DNA of 64,000 nucleotides from Myxococcales bacterium (GTDB lineage Bacteria; Myxococcota_A; Polyangia; Polyangiales; Polyangiaceae). The notes beneath the pieces were generated by a model, which searched no databases, had not been told where the DNA came from, and was given only the letters and a program-made list of their open reading frames with translations. The translations under genes were made by a program, and so were the position numbers. Positions 1 to 7,729 of the stretch are shown piece after piece. Every line of letters begins with the position of its first letter. Position 1 is the stretch's first letter. The stretch covers positions 39,033 to 103,032 of the forward strand of contig JACRDA010000354.1 in the NCBI GenBank assembly GCA_016212965.1, in the 5' to 3' direction.

Positions 1-2
1 GG

Positions 3-1907
3 CGCGCAGACTCCATGATCGCGAGCTCCGGGCGGGTGGCGTTGTTGCCCGCCGCAGGCGGCGTCGTCGCGAAAGACGAGCTGAACGAGCCCATTTGGCA
101 GGGCGGCTCGCTCCGCTACGGCATCGGGGGACCGCACATGCCCGCGGCGCTCGCACCCGACGGCCAGCGCGCCCTCGCAGCCGTCGGCCAGGGTGAGCTC
201 GCCCTCGTGCGTCTGTCCGACCGGACGACCGAGCTCACCCGCCCCTTTGGAGCAGACTGCTCGGTGCTCGGTTTCAGCCCCGACAGCAGCTCGTTCGCAG
301 TTGGCTGCCTGTCGGAGGGAGCGGTCCAGGTGCTCGACCTCGGCGGTCGCGAACGCTGCCGGTTGCCGTTCCCGCCGGTCGACCCAGAGCGGCAAGGGCT
401 CGGCGTAGAGCTATCGATGAGCTGGGCGACCGACGGTACCCACGTGGCCGTCGAGCGCTCGGGCGGCGGACCTCGCTCGGGCTATGTCGGCGTGTGGCGG
501 CTCGCTGGCTGCGAGCGCACGTTCGAGACCGCCTCCATCGCCAGGTACGGCGGGAGCTCCGCGTGGTCGGGCAACCTCGACCTCTTCGCCTACCGGGCGT
601 ACGAGGTCCAGCAGGGCGGCGGCGCGGCGACGCCGAACGTCGCGCTGCTCCACATTCCGAGCGGTGCGGTCCGCGCCGTGCCGACCCGCGATAGCGCCAG
701 GTTCATCTACCGTGGCGACGATGGGCTCGTGCTCTACGAACGGCTCGGCAGCCCCTACCTGTTCGATCCGGCGAGCGGGCGGCGCGGCCCGGGCCCGGCG
801 CTCCGCACCACGGCTGGACAGCTCGAGCTCCACACGGCGAGCGGAGCCGAGCCGGCCTATGCGCTCGTGCCGGCCGAGGGCACGCTCGCGATCGCGCGTC
901 CCGACGGCGGTCGCATCGAGCTCGAAGGCGCGGACGCGTTCGCGGCGACCAGAGGCCAGAAGACGCTCGCCGTGAGCCCGGGCGGCGGATACGTGAGCGC
1001 CATCAGCGCGCAACTCGTGATGCTCTGGGACGCGCGCACGGGCCGCAAGATCGCCGAGGCGGCGGCTCGCCTGCACGCGTTTCCCCTGCGCGGCTTCGCA
1101 TTCGATTCGGCCGGCACGCGGGCCGCCGTCCTCGCGGACGACGGCGTGAGCGAGCAGTTCCTGCTGTTCGATCTCACGACCGGACAGCGACTTGCGGCGC
1201 TCACCACGGACGATGACCTCGGTACCGAGTGGGAACACGGCTACCGATGGAGCCGCTCCGGCAAGGAGCTTGCGGTCGACGGGGTCGGCCTCGTCGACGC
1301 CGCGTCGGGCGAGGTGCGCTGGAAGGCGACGTACTTCGCGGGCGCGCCGTTCGCGCAGGATGGCACCTACGTCATCACCGGTGAGGGTGATCCCGGTAAC
1401 GGCATCTTCGAGGCGGTGGCGGTCCGCGACGCGACGACGGGCCGCGAGCTGCGGCGGCTGCCGGGTGCGCACCAGATCGTGAGCGCGGGCGGCAGTTTCG
1501 TCGTCGCGCTCACGCTCGCGCGCACCCATCGGCTCTACAGCCTGCACGACTGGGTCCTGTGGGGGGAATACGAGGTGGACGACGCGCAGCTCTCACCGGA
1601 CGGGAGGTTTCTCTACCTGTTCTCGAGCACGCGTGGGCTCGAGATCGAGCGCACGGCCGACGGCGTGCGCCTCGGCGTCTCCGTGCCGCGCAGCGCCGAC
1701 GAAGGTGCGGTGTGGTTCACCGACCGGCTGTTCGACGGCGACCCCAAGGGCCTCGACACGCTGCGCTTCAGGTTCGGCGACGACGTGCGCAACGCCCGAC
1801 TCGGCACTGCCGCAGACGCGCAGGCGAGCCGCCGACCCGGGCTCGCGGCCGCCTTCTTCGGCGGCGAGCGCCTCGAGCGCGGAGGCCCGGCCGCGGGGCC
1901 GCCGTGA
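3..1907 (+). CDS. WD40-like beta-propeller protein, 5' partial
   Basis: The reading frame is open to the left edge, so this is probably the C-terminal part of a longer gene; the first ATG is at 15 and no ribosome site is visible before it. The visible ~630 residues hold repeated blade-like segments with the S-P/x-D-G-x-x-hydrophobic pattern (FSPDSSSFAVG, MSWATDGTHVAV, YRWSRSGKELAVDG, LSPDGRFLYLF) and WDARTGRK-type strands, typical of WD40/PD40 propellers. Such folds act as binding scaffolds and have no catalytic residues. The end is a short Gly/Pro-rich tail. In related bacteria such propellers are often fused to N-terminal kinase or caspase-like domains, which would lie outside the window, so its role cannot be set. 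Confidence 0.7.
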   Translation, partial: RADSMIASSGRVALLPAAGGVVAKDELNEPIWQGGSLRYGIGGPHMPAALAPDGQRALAAVGQGELALVRLSDRTTELTRPFGADCSVLGFSPDSSSFAVGCLSEGAVQVLDLGGRERCRLPFPPVDPERQGLGVELSMSWATDGTHVAVERSGGGPRSGYVGVWRLAGCERTFETASIARYGGSSAWSGNLDLFAYRAYEVQQGGGAATPNVALLHIPSGAVRAVPTRDSARFIYRGDDGLVLYERLGSPYLFDPASGRRGPGPALRTTAGQLELHTASGAEPAYALVPAEGTLAIARPDGGRIELEGADAFAATRGQKTLAVSPGGGYVSAISAQLVMLWDARTGRKIAEAAARLHAFPLRGFAFDSAGTRAAVLADDGVSEQFLLFDLTTGQRLAALTTDDDLGTEWEHGYRWSRSGKELAVDGVGLVDAASGEVRWKATYFAGAPFAQDGTYVITGEGDPGNGIFEAVAVRDATTGRELRRLPGAHQIVSAGGSFVVALTLARTHRLYSLHDWVLWGEYEVDDAQLSPDGRFLYLFSSTRGLEIERTADGVRLGVSVPRSADEGAVWFTDRLFDGDPKGLDTLRFRFGDDVRNARLGTAADAQASRRPGLAAAFFGGERLERGGPAAGPP

Positions 1908-1929
1908 CGCCGAAGTTCAATGGAGAGGA

Positions 1930-1974
1930 GGGTCACGCCCCGGGCCGCTTGCGCGGCCGCGTGGGGGCGCCGGG
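1930..1974. repeat. 45-bp direct repeat, copy 1 (vestigial brnA 3' tail)
   Basis: This matches 2366-2410 at 41 of 45 positions, by hand alignment. Read on the minus strand it encodes the same Pro/Arg-rich tail and stop as the BrnA-like antitoxin (PGAPTRPRKRPGA-stop against PGAPARPRRRPAA-stop), but the homology stops upstream and no antitoxin body is attached. The two copies bracket the PAAR-like gene. Confidence 0.75.
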
Positions 1975-2010
1975 CGAAAGAAGCGGACCGGGTGGTCGGG
2001 ACGAACATCC

Positions 2011-2349
2011 ATGATGGTGCCGGGCCCGACGGGCCCGGTGCCGACACCCATGGCCATACCCTTCGCCGGCAAGCTCGCCGACGGGCTCTCGCCGACGACC
2101 TACGTGGACGGGCAGGCGGTGGCCGCCGAGGGCGCCGAGGCGAGGAACGATGCGAAACACGTCGCGGCGGGCGGGAGCTTCCAGACGCCGCCGCGGAACC
2201 GGGGCACGGTGAGGGAGGGCAGCCGGACCGTGTTCGTCGACGGCAAGGGCGTGGCCGCGCACGGCGGCGTCGTGTGGACCTGTGCCGATCCGGAGGACGC
2301 CCCGAACGGCGCCATCATCGCGGACGCGACCGTCTTCGTCGGGGGCTGA
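2011..2349 (+). CDS. PAAR-like (DUF4150-type) spike-tip protein
   Basis: A 112-residue protein beginning MMVPGPTGPVPTPM. Proteins of the PAAR-like/DUF4150 type carry this kind of opening, a V-P-T-P-x-P-x-P-like segment, then a repeated pattern of short Gly/Asp turns (TTYVDGQAVAAEGAE and later TVFVDGKGVAAHGG) that builds a small beta-cone. By family, such proteins cap the VgrG/spike of type VI secretion or other contractile injection systems and may carry effectors; no effector domain is present here. The ORF track opens further upstream, but ATG 2011 (or 2014) starts exactly at the domain. No VgrG, Hcp or sheath gene is in the window, so it is an orphan. It lies between two 45-bp direct repeats. 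The family call rests on motif resemblance only. Confidence 0.65.
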   Translation: MMVPGPTGPVPTPMAIPFAGKLADGLSPTTYVDGQAVAAEGAEARNDAKHVAAGGSFQTPPRNRGTVREGSRTVFVDGKGVAAHGGVVWTCADPEDAPNGAIIADATVFVGG

Positions 2350-2365
2350 GCGCGCGACGGAACCT

Positions 2366-2410
2366 GGGTCACGCCGCGGGCCGCCTGCGCGGTCGCGCGG
2401 GGGCGCCGGG
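2366..2410. repeat. 45-bp direct repeat, copy 2 (3' end of brnA)
   Basis: This copy forms the 3' coding end and stop codon of the antitoxin gene. Relative to copy 1 at 1930-1974 there are four substitutions and no indels, and the minus-strand frame and stop codon are kept in both. Confidence 0.75.
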
Positions 2411-2623
2411 GAGCAGGGTGCGCAGGGCCAGTAGCGCCCGGAGCGCGTCGTTGACCTCCTTCGAGGTGCGGAACGCGCTGGCGAGCTCGTCGTCCAGGCG
2501 GCGCCAGTTGTCGTCGCGGACGAGCTTGCCGGCGTGCGGGTTGGGACGAGAGCTCTTCCAGTCGGGCCGAGCCCGGTCGGATGCGGGGCGGTGCTCACGA
2601 CTGCGCTCAGGCGCCTTGCTCAT
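2369..2623 (-). CDS. brnA: BrnA-like antitoxin
   Basis: An 84-residue protein whose start (2623) is set by a strong AGGAG site just upstream and by a 17-bp overlap with the end of the brnT-like gene, the usual toxin-then-antitoxin order for this family. The N-terminal half is charged and probably flexible. A short helical segment follows (DNWRRLDDELASAFRT, KEVNDALRALLAL), which could form the ribbon-helix-helix-like DNA-binding and neutralising part. The C-terminus is a Pro/Arg-rich tail. By family BrnA binds BrnT and represses their shared promoter. The primary sequence is divergent, so the call rests partly on its pairing with brnT. Confidence 0.65.
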   Translation of the reverse strand: MSKAPERSREHRPASDRARPDWKSSRPNPHAGKLVRDDNWRRLDDELASAFRTSKEVNDALRALLALRTLLPGAPARPRRRPAA

Positions 2624-2891
2624 AACGTCTCCTCTGGGATGGGCTCGCATGGCGGGCGGAAATGATGCGCACACGCTCTGCGCGGTGGCCATGGACCACG
2701 AAGAGCACGCGAGAGGCGGCAGAGACGCCCAGCAGGACGAAGCGCTCGGGGTCGTCGAGGTCGTCTGCCTCGATGGCACGCGGATCGTCGAAGACCGTGG
2801 CCGCTTCGTGGAAGCTCACGCCGTGCTTCGCGAGGTTCCGACGCGCCTTCGTGTCGTCCCACTCGAAGCTGCCGTAGATCACGGTCGCCAC
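2607..2891 (-). CDS. brnT: BrnT-family (DUF497) ribonuclease toxin
   Basis: A 94-residue protein with the BrnT pattern: an early FEWDDTKARRNLAKHGVSF block, then AATVFDDP, a central VLLGVS strand, LFVVHGHR, and the terminal RIISARHASPSQRRRYE, which is close to the family's I-S-A-R-x-A-x-x-x-E-x-x-x-Y signature. BrnT is a RelE-fold RNase that cleaves mRNA and stops growth until BrnA is removed. The start is GTG 2891; no strong ribosome site is visible, but the length fits the family. It overlaps the antitoxin gene by 17 bp. The pair would normally be autoregulated from the short upstream gap, where I could not pick out an operator. Confidence 0.88.
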   Translation of the reverse strand: MATVIYGSFEWDDTKARRNLAKHGVSFHEAATVFDDPRAIEADDLDDPERFVLLGVSAASRVLFVVHGHRAERVRIISARHASPSQRRRYEQGA

Positions 2892-2960
2892 CGGCGAAGC
2901 GTAGGCGACCGCGGGGCGAAGGGCGAGCGCCTGCGCGCGGCCGTCGTCTTGCGTGTGCCC

Positions 2961-3935
2961 TCACACCCGCACGGGCCCGAGCGAGCGCCAGTCCCGCGTC
3001 CCGAGGCCGAGCGCCTCGCCGAGGGCGAGGTAGCCGACGGCGCTCGGCTCGAGGCCGACGAGCGTGGCCGCGAAGGCGTCGGCCGCGACCTCGTCGAGGG
3101 AGGCGAGGACCGTGTCCTTCGCCACGAGATCGTCGAGGCTGCCGCCGCGCGGGCCGTTCTTGACCATCACCCTCGTGGCGTCGACGACCGTGAGGGTCGG
3201 GCGCACGTGGGCCGCGATGTCGGCGATGGCGACGTCGAGCTCGGAGTGAAGGCGCCCGCGCTCGCCGCCGAGGACGCCGAACCAGTTCTTCATGGCGGCC
3301 GTGAGCTTCGCCGAGCCGTGGTGCTTCGCGACGGGCACGTTGATGAGCTTGTCGGCGGACAGCGCGGGCTCGAGCAGCGGCCAGCTGTCGAGGATGCGGC
3401 CGCGGACCGCGCGCTCGACGAAGTGCTCCGGCCCGGGCACGATGACTTCGGCGCCCGCGTCCGAGGCGGCGGCTGCGATGCCGGAGGCCTCGAAGCTCCG
3501 CACGGGGTCGTTGCAGGAGCGGTCCGTCACGACGACGCGCTTCGCCCCGGCGGCGAGGGCGGCCCGCACGAGGTAGGCGACGACGTCGGGGCTCGTGTTC
3601 GCCGCCTGGCCGGGCGTGCGCGCCCAGCCGATGTTGGGCTTCACGCAGACGACGTCGCCGCGCGCGATGAAGCGCCCGAGGCCGCCGAGCGCGACGACCG
3701 CCCGCTCGGCGAGGGCGGCCGCGCCGCCGGCACCCGTCGCGATGGCGAGGGTCGGGGCCCCGGGCTGCGGCGGGACGCGGAAGTCGCGCCGGGCGCTGGC
3801 GAGATCGGGCGCCTCGGCGCGCACCGGCAGCGGCCCGAGCTTCTTCCAGTAGACGAGCCCGGTCGTCACGGCGCCGACGCCGAGGAGCGCGCCCGCGCCG
3901 ACCACGATGTTGCGACGGGTGAAACGCTTGCTCAT
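2961..3935 (-). CDS. DUF362 domain protein with Tat-like signal
   Basis: About 324 residues. ATG 3935 is preferred over the upstream in-frame GTG (4022) because a GAGGAG site sits just before it and because it places a twin-arginine-like segment (FTRRNIVVGAGALLG) at the N-terminus, followed by a hydrophobic stretch. The body matches DUF362: VVCVKPNIGW, AAGAKRVVVTDRS, LINVPVAKHHGSAKLTAAMKNWFGVL, then a DLVAKDTVLAS segment. DUF362 proteins are often linked to Fe-S chemistry and many carry ferredoxin-type Cys clusters; this one has none. It probably acts outside the cytoplasmic membrane. It is the last gene of a leftward run after the STN/PDZ-like and GH31 lipoproteins. The biochemical function is unknown. 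Confidence 0.75.
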   Translation of the reverse strand: MSKRFTRRNIVVGAGALLGVGAVTTGLVYWKKLGPLPVRAEAPDLASARRDFRVPPQPGAPTLAIATGAGGAAALAERAVVALGGLGRFIARGDVVCVKPNIGWARTPGQAANTSPDVVAYLVRAALAAGAKRVVVTDRSCNDPVRSFEASGIAAAASDAGAEVIVPGPEHFVERAVRGRILDSWPLLEPALSADKLINVPVAKHHGSAKLTAAMKNWFGVLGGERGRLHSELDVAIADIAAHVRPTLTVVDATRVMVKNGPRGGSLDDLVAKDTVLASLDEVAADAFAATLVGLEPSAVGYLALGEALGLGTRDWRSLGPVRV

Positions 3936-4018
3936 GGGCTGCTCCTCGGGGTCGGCGACGCTCGTCCTCTGGGAGGTGCGCACCGCGGCCGCCGGCGCAA
4001 CCCGGGACCCCGCGTCGC

Positions 4019-5080
4019 TCACTTCACGTCGTAGCGTAGCTCGACGAGCTCGCCCCGTCGCTCGACGAGCAGGCGCGCGCCGGTGCCACTGCCGGAGCCG
4101 AGTGCGGCGAGTGCGGCCTCGGCGCTCGCGACCGACACGTCGCGGCCCTCGGCGAACGAGAGCACGCGGTCGCCGTTCCGGAGCCCGAGGGCGTGGAGCG
4201 GGCCCGCGTCGCCGAAGCCTTCGACGAAGAAGACGCGCAGGGCGAGGCGCGCGTCGGCCGGGCCCGCAGCGGTGCTCGCGGCCGGGGCAGGCGCGCTCGG
4301 CGAGGTGGTCGCAGTGCCGGCGGCGAGCGCACCCGCCCCGGCCGCTCCGCCCGTCGCGTCGACGAGCACGCGCGCCGTGCGAAGGACGAGCGCTGCGTGG
4401 TCCCGCAGCAGCTCGCGCCCGCGGACGCTCAGGGTGCGGGTCTCGACGCGGCGCGCGGGTCCCGGCGGAGGTGCCTCGGCGCTCGCCGGCGGGCCGATCT
4501 CGGGGACGAGGGCGTCGAGCAGCGAGGCCGCGAGCTCCGGAGCGGGCGGGGCCCCGGAAACGACGAAGGGCAGGAGCGGGCAGTCCGCGCGGCCCGGAGG
4601 GCGGGAGTCGCGGGCTGGCGAAGGGCTGCCGGCGGCCGTGATCACGCGGAGCGCGACGGCGCCGTCCTCGAGCAGGAGCCCGTGGGCCGCGAGCGCGGGT
4701 CCGACGAAGGCCGCGCTCCGTCCGCGCACGAGCTCGCCCTCGACGTCGAGCTCCGCACAGGCACCCACGGCCCCGGCGCCCGGCTCGACGAAGACGGGCT
4801 TGCCCTCGACCTCGGCGACGGCAGCGAGCACCTCGCGGAGCCCCACCTCGTGAAGCGCCACCGTCACGCGGCTCGGGGCGGGCACCGGGCCCGGTGCGGC
4901 CGTGGGCGCGCCCGGCCGCGCACCGCCCGACGGCGCGCTCGACGGCGGCGTACGGGGCGCCGCGCTCGCGCTCGCGGCCGAGGAGGCGGGCCGCGTCGAG
5001 GGCTCCCTGCTGCAGGCCGGGGCGAGCGCCACGGCGAGGAGGCCGAACGAGGCGGCCGCGCGTCGAGTCGTTCGCTGCAC
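4019..5080 (-). CDS. lipoprotein with STN-like and C-terminal PDZ-like domains
   Basis: A 353-residue protein with GTG start. It has a signal peptide ending in a lipobox-like LAPAC, then an Ala/Pro/Ser-rich linker. At about 70-150 lies a region resembling the secretin/TonB N-terminal (STN) fold (VTVALHEVGLREVLAAVAEVEGKPV), and after another low-complexity linker comes a C-terminal PDZ-like core (LHALGLRNGDRVLSFAEGRDVS). STN plus PDZ is reminiscent of type II secretion parts (GspD N-domains, GspC PDZ), but there is no secretin channel and no gsp neighbour here. It starts 10 bp after the GH31 gene and likely shares its transcript. Its exact function is unknown. Confidence 0.6.
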   Translation of the reverse strand: MQRTTRRAAASFGLLAVALAPACSREPSTRPASSAASASAAPRTPPSSAPSGGARPGAPTAAPGPVPAPSRVTVALHEVGLREVLAAVAEVEGKPVFVEPGAGAVGACAELDVEGELVRGRSAAFVGPALAAHGLLLEDGAVALRVITAAGSPSPARDSRPPGRADCPLLPFVVSGAPPAPELAASLLDALVPEIGPPASAEAPPPGPARRVETRTLSVRGRELLRDHAALVLRTARVLVDATGGAAGAGALAAGTATTSPSAPAPAASTAAGPADARLALRVFFVEGFGDAGPLHALGLRNGDRVLSFAEGRDVSVASAEAALAALGSGSGTGARLLVERRGELVELRYDVK

Positions 5081-5090
5081 GCGCCGCCCT

Positions 5091-7565
5091 TCAACGCACC
5101 CGGACGAGGAGCGCGCGGCTCGCCGCGCCGCCCGTCACGACGAGCGTGGCGGCGCCGTCGAGCACGAGCGTGCCGGGGCCCGTGCCGGTGATGCTGCCGT
5201 CCGGCGCGATCGCCACCGGCGCGCCCTCGAAGGTGGCGCTCGAGGGCGCGCCCGCGAGCGCGCTCCCGTCCCAGGTGTAGCCGAGGCCCGAGACCTCGGT
5301 GAAGTCGCTCGCGCCGCCCGGGTAGAGCCAGAGCTCGCGGTCGTCGCCGACGTCCGCGAGCTCGACGGCGCCGCTCGCCGCATCGGCCGCGACCACCGTG
5401 TCGACCGACTCGGGCAGGAGCGCGAGCACAGAGCCGGCGGGCACGAGGGCCGGCAGCTCCCCGAGAGGCGCGGCGAGCTCGACCGTCTGACCACCCTCGA
5501 CCGCGGCCCCGCCGAGGAGCGGGTAGTAGCGACCCGGCGGGAGCGCGACCGCGCGCGTCGTCGCCCCGGCCGTGACGACGGGCGCGACCAGGATCCGGTC
5601 GCCGAGCATGAAGACGTCGCGGGCGCTCCAGCCGGGCGCGAAGTCGGGCTTCTCGAGGGCGAGCGTGCGCAGCATCGGCACGCCGTCGTCCGCGGCCTGC
5701 TTGGCGAGGGCGTAGAGGTACGGGAAGAGCTGCTGGTGGAGCTTCGCGTAGCGGCGGAAGTGCGCGGTCGTCTCGACGTCGCTCTCCCAGCTCCAGTTCT
5801 CGTGGGCGCTCCTGCCGTGATGGGTGCGCATGACGGGCGTGAGCGCGCCGAGCTCGACCCAGCGGAAGAAGAGCTCCTTCGTGGTCGGCTTCGTGAGCTG
5901 GCTCATGTAGCCCGCGATGTCGGAGCCGTAGTAGGGAAAGCCCGTCACGCCGAGGCCGAGGCCGATGGGGATGACGCTCGCGAGCCCGTCGCCCTCGGCG
6001 AACTCCGTCTGCTGATCGCCGCCCCAGACGACGCTGACGAGCGGCTGGCTGCCGAGGTAGGCCGAGCGCACGAAGAACAGGCGCTCGACCCCGTCGACCG
6101 CGGCGAGCTCGTCGAGCACCTCCTTGTTGAGGCGCTGGAACTCGACCGGGTAGAGGTTGTGGGCGGCGGCCGTGTCCTCACCGGACGCGAGCGCGACGTC
6201 GTCGACCGGCAGCCACTCGGCGAAGTCGGCCATGTAGCCGTCGGCGCCGAGCTCGAGGTTCGTGCGGTAGATGTCCTTCGTCCACGCCCACGCCGCGGGG
6301 CTCGACAGATCGACGAGACCGGCGTCCACGAGCTTGCCGCCGGTGAAGAGGTAGGGCTCGCCGCTCCGGCGCTTGACCGCGTGCCCGGCCGCGAGCGCCT
6401 CGTCGAAGACATCGGCGCCCGACGTGAGAAAGGTGTTGTTGTAGGTGAGGAACTTGTAGCCCGCGGCATGTAGATCGCTCGCGAGCACGGGGAAGTCCGG
6501 GTAGAGCACCGTGTCGGTGTTCCAGTCCTCGTCGAGCTCGTAGCCGAGATCGACGTCCTGCCCCCCGCGGAAGTCCTCGGTCCAGACGACCGACACGGGG
6601 ATGTCCTCGTCGCGCAGCTTCTGCGCCACGCGCCGCACGTTGACGGAACCGAAGATGGCGTCGATCCACGGCGCGAACGTGAAGGCGGGGGGCAGGGCGG
6701 GCCGGCCGACGCGCGCCGTGAACGCCGTGACGATCTCCTTCGGGCTCGGGCCGTAGAAGAGGCGCAGGTGGAGGTCGGGCTCCCACGCCTCGACGCGCGC
6801 GGCGTCGCCGGCCTCGGAGCAGAGCGCGAACACGCTCCGCTGGCTCGAGTCGAGCATGAGCCCGTAGCCGCGGCTCGACACGAAGAACGGGATCGGCGTG
6901 TGCGTCGTGTGGCGGCGGCCATTGAGATACCAGAGGCCCTGGCCGTAGTCGTCGGTCGGCCACTTGTGGATGCCGTCCTCCTGCACCCAGATGGGCACGG
7001 TGTAGCCGCGGTGGTCGACGTCGAAGCTCTGGCCGCCGAGGCCGATGAAGTGCTCGTCGGCGCGGCAGGCGAAGCCGAAGGAGGCGCGGCGGAGGCCCGG
7101 ATCGGTGTTCGAGAAGGAGAGCGAGAGCTCGCGCTCGGCGGCGAGCGAGAGGCGCGCCGTCGCGATGGCCTCGTCCTCGGCGTTGCGCAGCGTGAACGAC
7201 AGGGCCCCCGGCTCGTCGACGATGTCGGTCGCCGCCACGGCGCCCATCCAGGCACCCGGCGCGGGCTCCAGGATCTTGAAGGCCCCGAACTGCGTCTCGT
7301 AGGTGGCGGACGAGGCGCGCAGGGCGAAGCCCGTGAGCGGCGGAGCGGCTGGATCGGCCGACAAGGCGTCACCGACGAGGCCGTCGAGGAGCACCTCGCC
7401 GTTCGCACCGCTCACCACGAGTCGCAGCGGCTCGGGCTCGAGGTGGATCGTGAAGGGCCCGAGGGTCTTGTCGACGGGCGACTCGGAGCCGCAGCCGGCG
7501 CCCGCGAGCGCCATCGCTGCGGCGAGGAGCGAGCGGACGAGAACTCGGTCGGGGCGCTTGTGCAT
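5091..7565 (-). CDS. GH31-family alpha-glycosidase lipoprotein
   Basis: An 824-residue glycoside hydrolase with a lipoprotein signal (LLAAAMALAGAGCGS), so it probably works anchored at the cell surface or in the periplasm. The N-terminal beta-sandwich is followed by a TIM barrel. The nucleophile motif is GYMADFAEWLP and the acid/base is the Asp of VWGGDQQTEF. SDIAGY, MRTHHGR and a C-terminal MLGDRILVAPVV strand are also present. The pattern SAYLGSQP...GGDQ...DGLASV resembles the YihQ-type (GH31_2) branch, but the Arg/Trp sulfonate-recognition block of sulfoquinovosidases is not recognisable, so an alpha-glucosidase-like activity is the safer call. It is the first gene of the leftward run with the STN/PDZ lipoprotein and DUF362 protein. 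Confidence 0.88.
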   Translation of the reverse strand: MHKRPDRVLVRSLLAAAMALAGAGCGSESPVDKTLGPFTIHLEPEPLRLVVSGANGEVLLDGLVGDALSADPAAPPLTGFALRASSATYETQFGAFKILEPAPGAWMGAVAATDIVDEPGALSFTLRNAEDEAIATARLSLAAERELSLSFSNTDPGLRRASFGFACRADEHFIGLGGQSFDVDHRGYTVPIWVQEDGIHKWPTDDYGQGLWYLNGRRHTTHTPIPFFVSSRGYGLMLDSSQRSVFALCSEAGDAARVEAWEPDLHLRLFYGPSPKEIVTAFTARVGRPALPPAFTFAPWIDAIFGSVNVRRVAQKLRDEDIPVSVVWTEDFRGGQDVDLGYELDEDWNTDTVLYPDFPVLASDLHAAGYKFLTYNNTFLTSGADVFDEALAAGHAVKRRSGEPYLFTGGKLVDAGLVDLSSPAAWAWTKDIYRTNLELGADGYMADFAEWLPVDDVALASGEDTAAAHNLYPVEFQRLNKEVLDELAAVDGVERLFFVRSAYLGSQPLVSVVWGGDQQTEFAEGDGLASVIPIGLGLGVTGFPYYGSDIAGYMSQLTKPTTKELFFRWVELGALTPVMRTHHGRSAHENWSWESDVETTAHFRRYAKLHQQLFPYLYALAKQAADDGVPMLRTLALEKPDFAPGWSARDVFMLGDRILVAPVVTAGATTRAVALPPGRYYPLLGGAAVEGGQTVELAAPLGELPALVPAGSVLALLPESVDTVVAADAASGAVELADVGDDRELWLYPGGASDFTEVSGLGYTWDGSALAGAPSSATFEGAPVAIAPDGSITGTGPGTLVLDGAATLVVTGGAASRALLVRVR

Positions 7566-7644
7566 GCTCCGCCGATCTCACCACGAGGCGCGGCGCGCTG
7601 CACTCGCTTCCGCGGGCTGGGGCCGAGCGAGACCCAGAAAGACA

Positions 7645-7670
7645 ACCACAGAGACGCGGAGACACGGGGA
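7645..7670. repeat. purine-rich imperfect short repeat
   Basis: The stretch holds ACCACAGAGACGCGGAGACACGGG-like imperfect repeats of about 8-10 bp, in a compositional style (few C/T runs, ACAGAG/ACGGAG units) unlike the surrounding genes. It lies between the divergent GH31 and small-gene promoters. Confidence 0.35.
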
Positions 7671-7686
7671 GCTGCACGGAGCCGAC

Positions 7687-7714
7687 TTGACGGCCAGGTC
7701 CACCGGGATAGCAT
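7687..7714 (+). promoter_or_regulatory. sigma70-like promoter
   Basis: TTGACG at 7687-7692 and TAGCAT at 7709-7714 are separated by 16 bp. A start about 7 bp later would lie almost at the GTG (7730) of the frameshifted small gene and would also read into the lipoprotein gene at 8006. Confidence 0.4.
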
Positions 7715-7729
7715 CGACAGCACGACGGG

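Noticed and set aside
411-1547. Long antisense ORFs under most real genes (for example 411-1547 minus, 10957-12798 plus, 38632-41475 minus)
   Set aside because: At this GC content stops are rare in antisense frames; their proteins are Arg/Ala/Gly-rich with no domain, and the opposite strand carries recognised genes.
1920-4034. 704-aa plus-strand ORF over brnA, brnT and DUF362
   Set aside because: Arg/Glu low-complexity shadow with no family motif; the minus-strand genes have ribosome sites and domains.
5091-7565. Calling the GH31 enzyme a sulfoquinovosidase (YihQ)
   Set aside because: The overall pattern resembles that branch but the sulfonate-binding Arg/Trp block is not recognisable, so only GH31 is supported.
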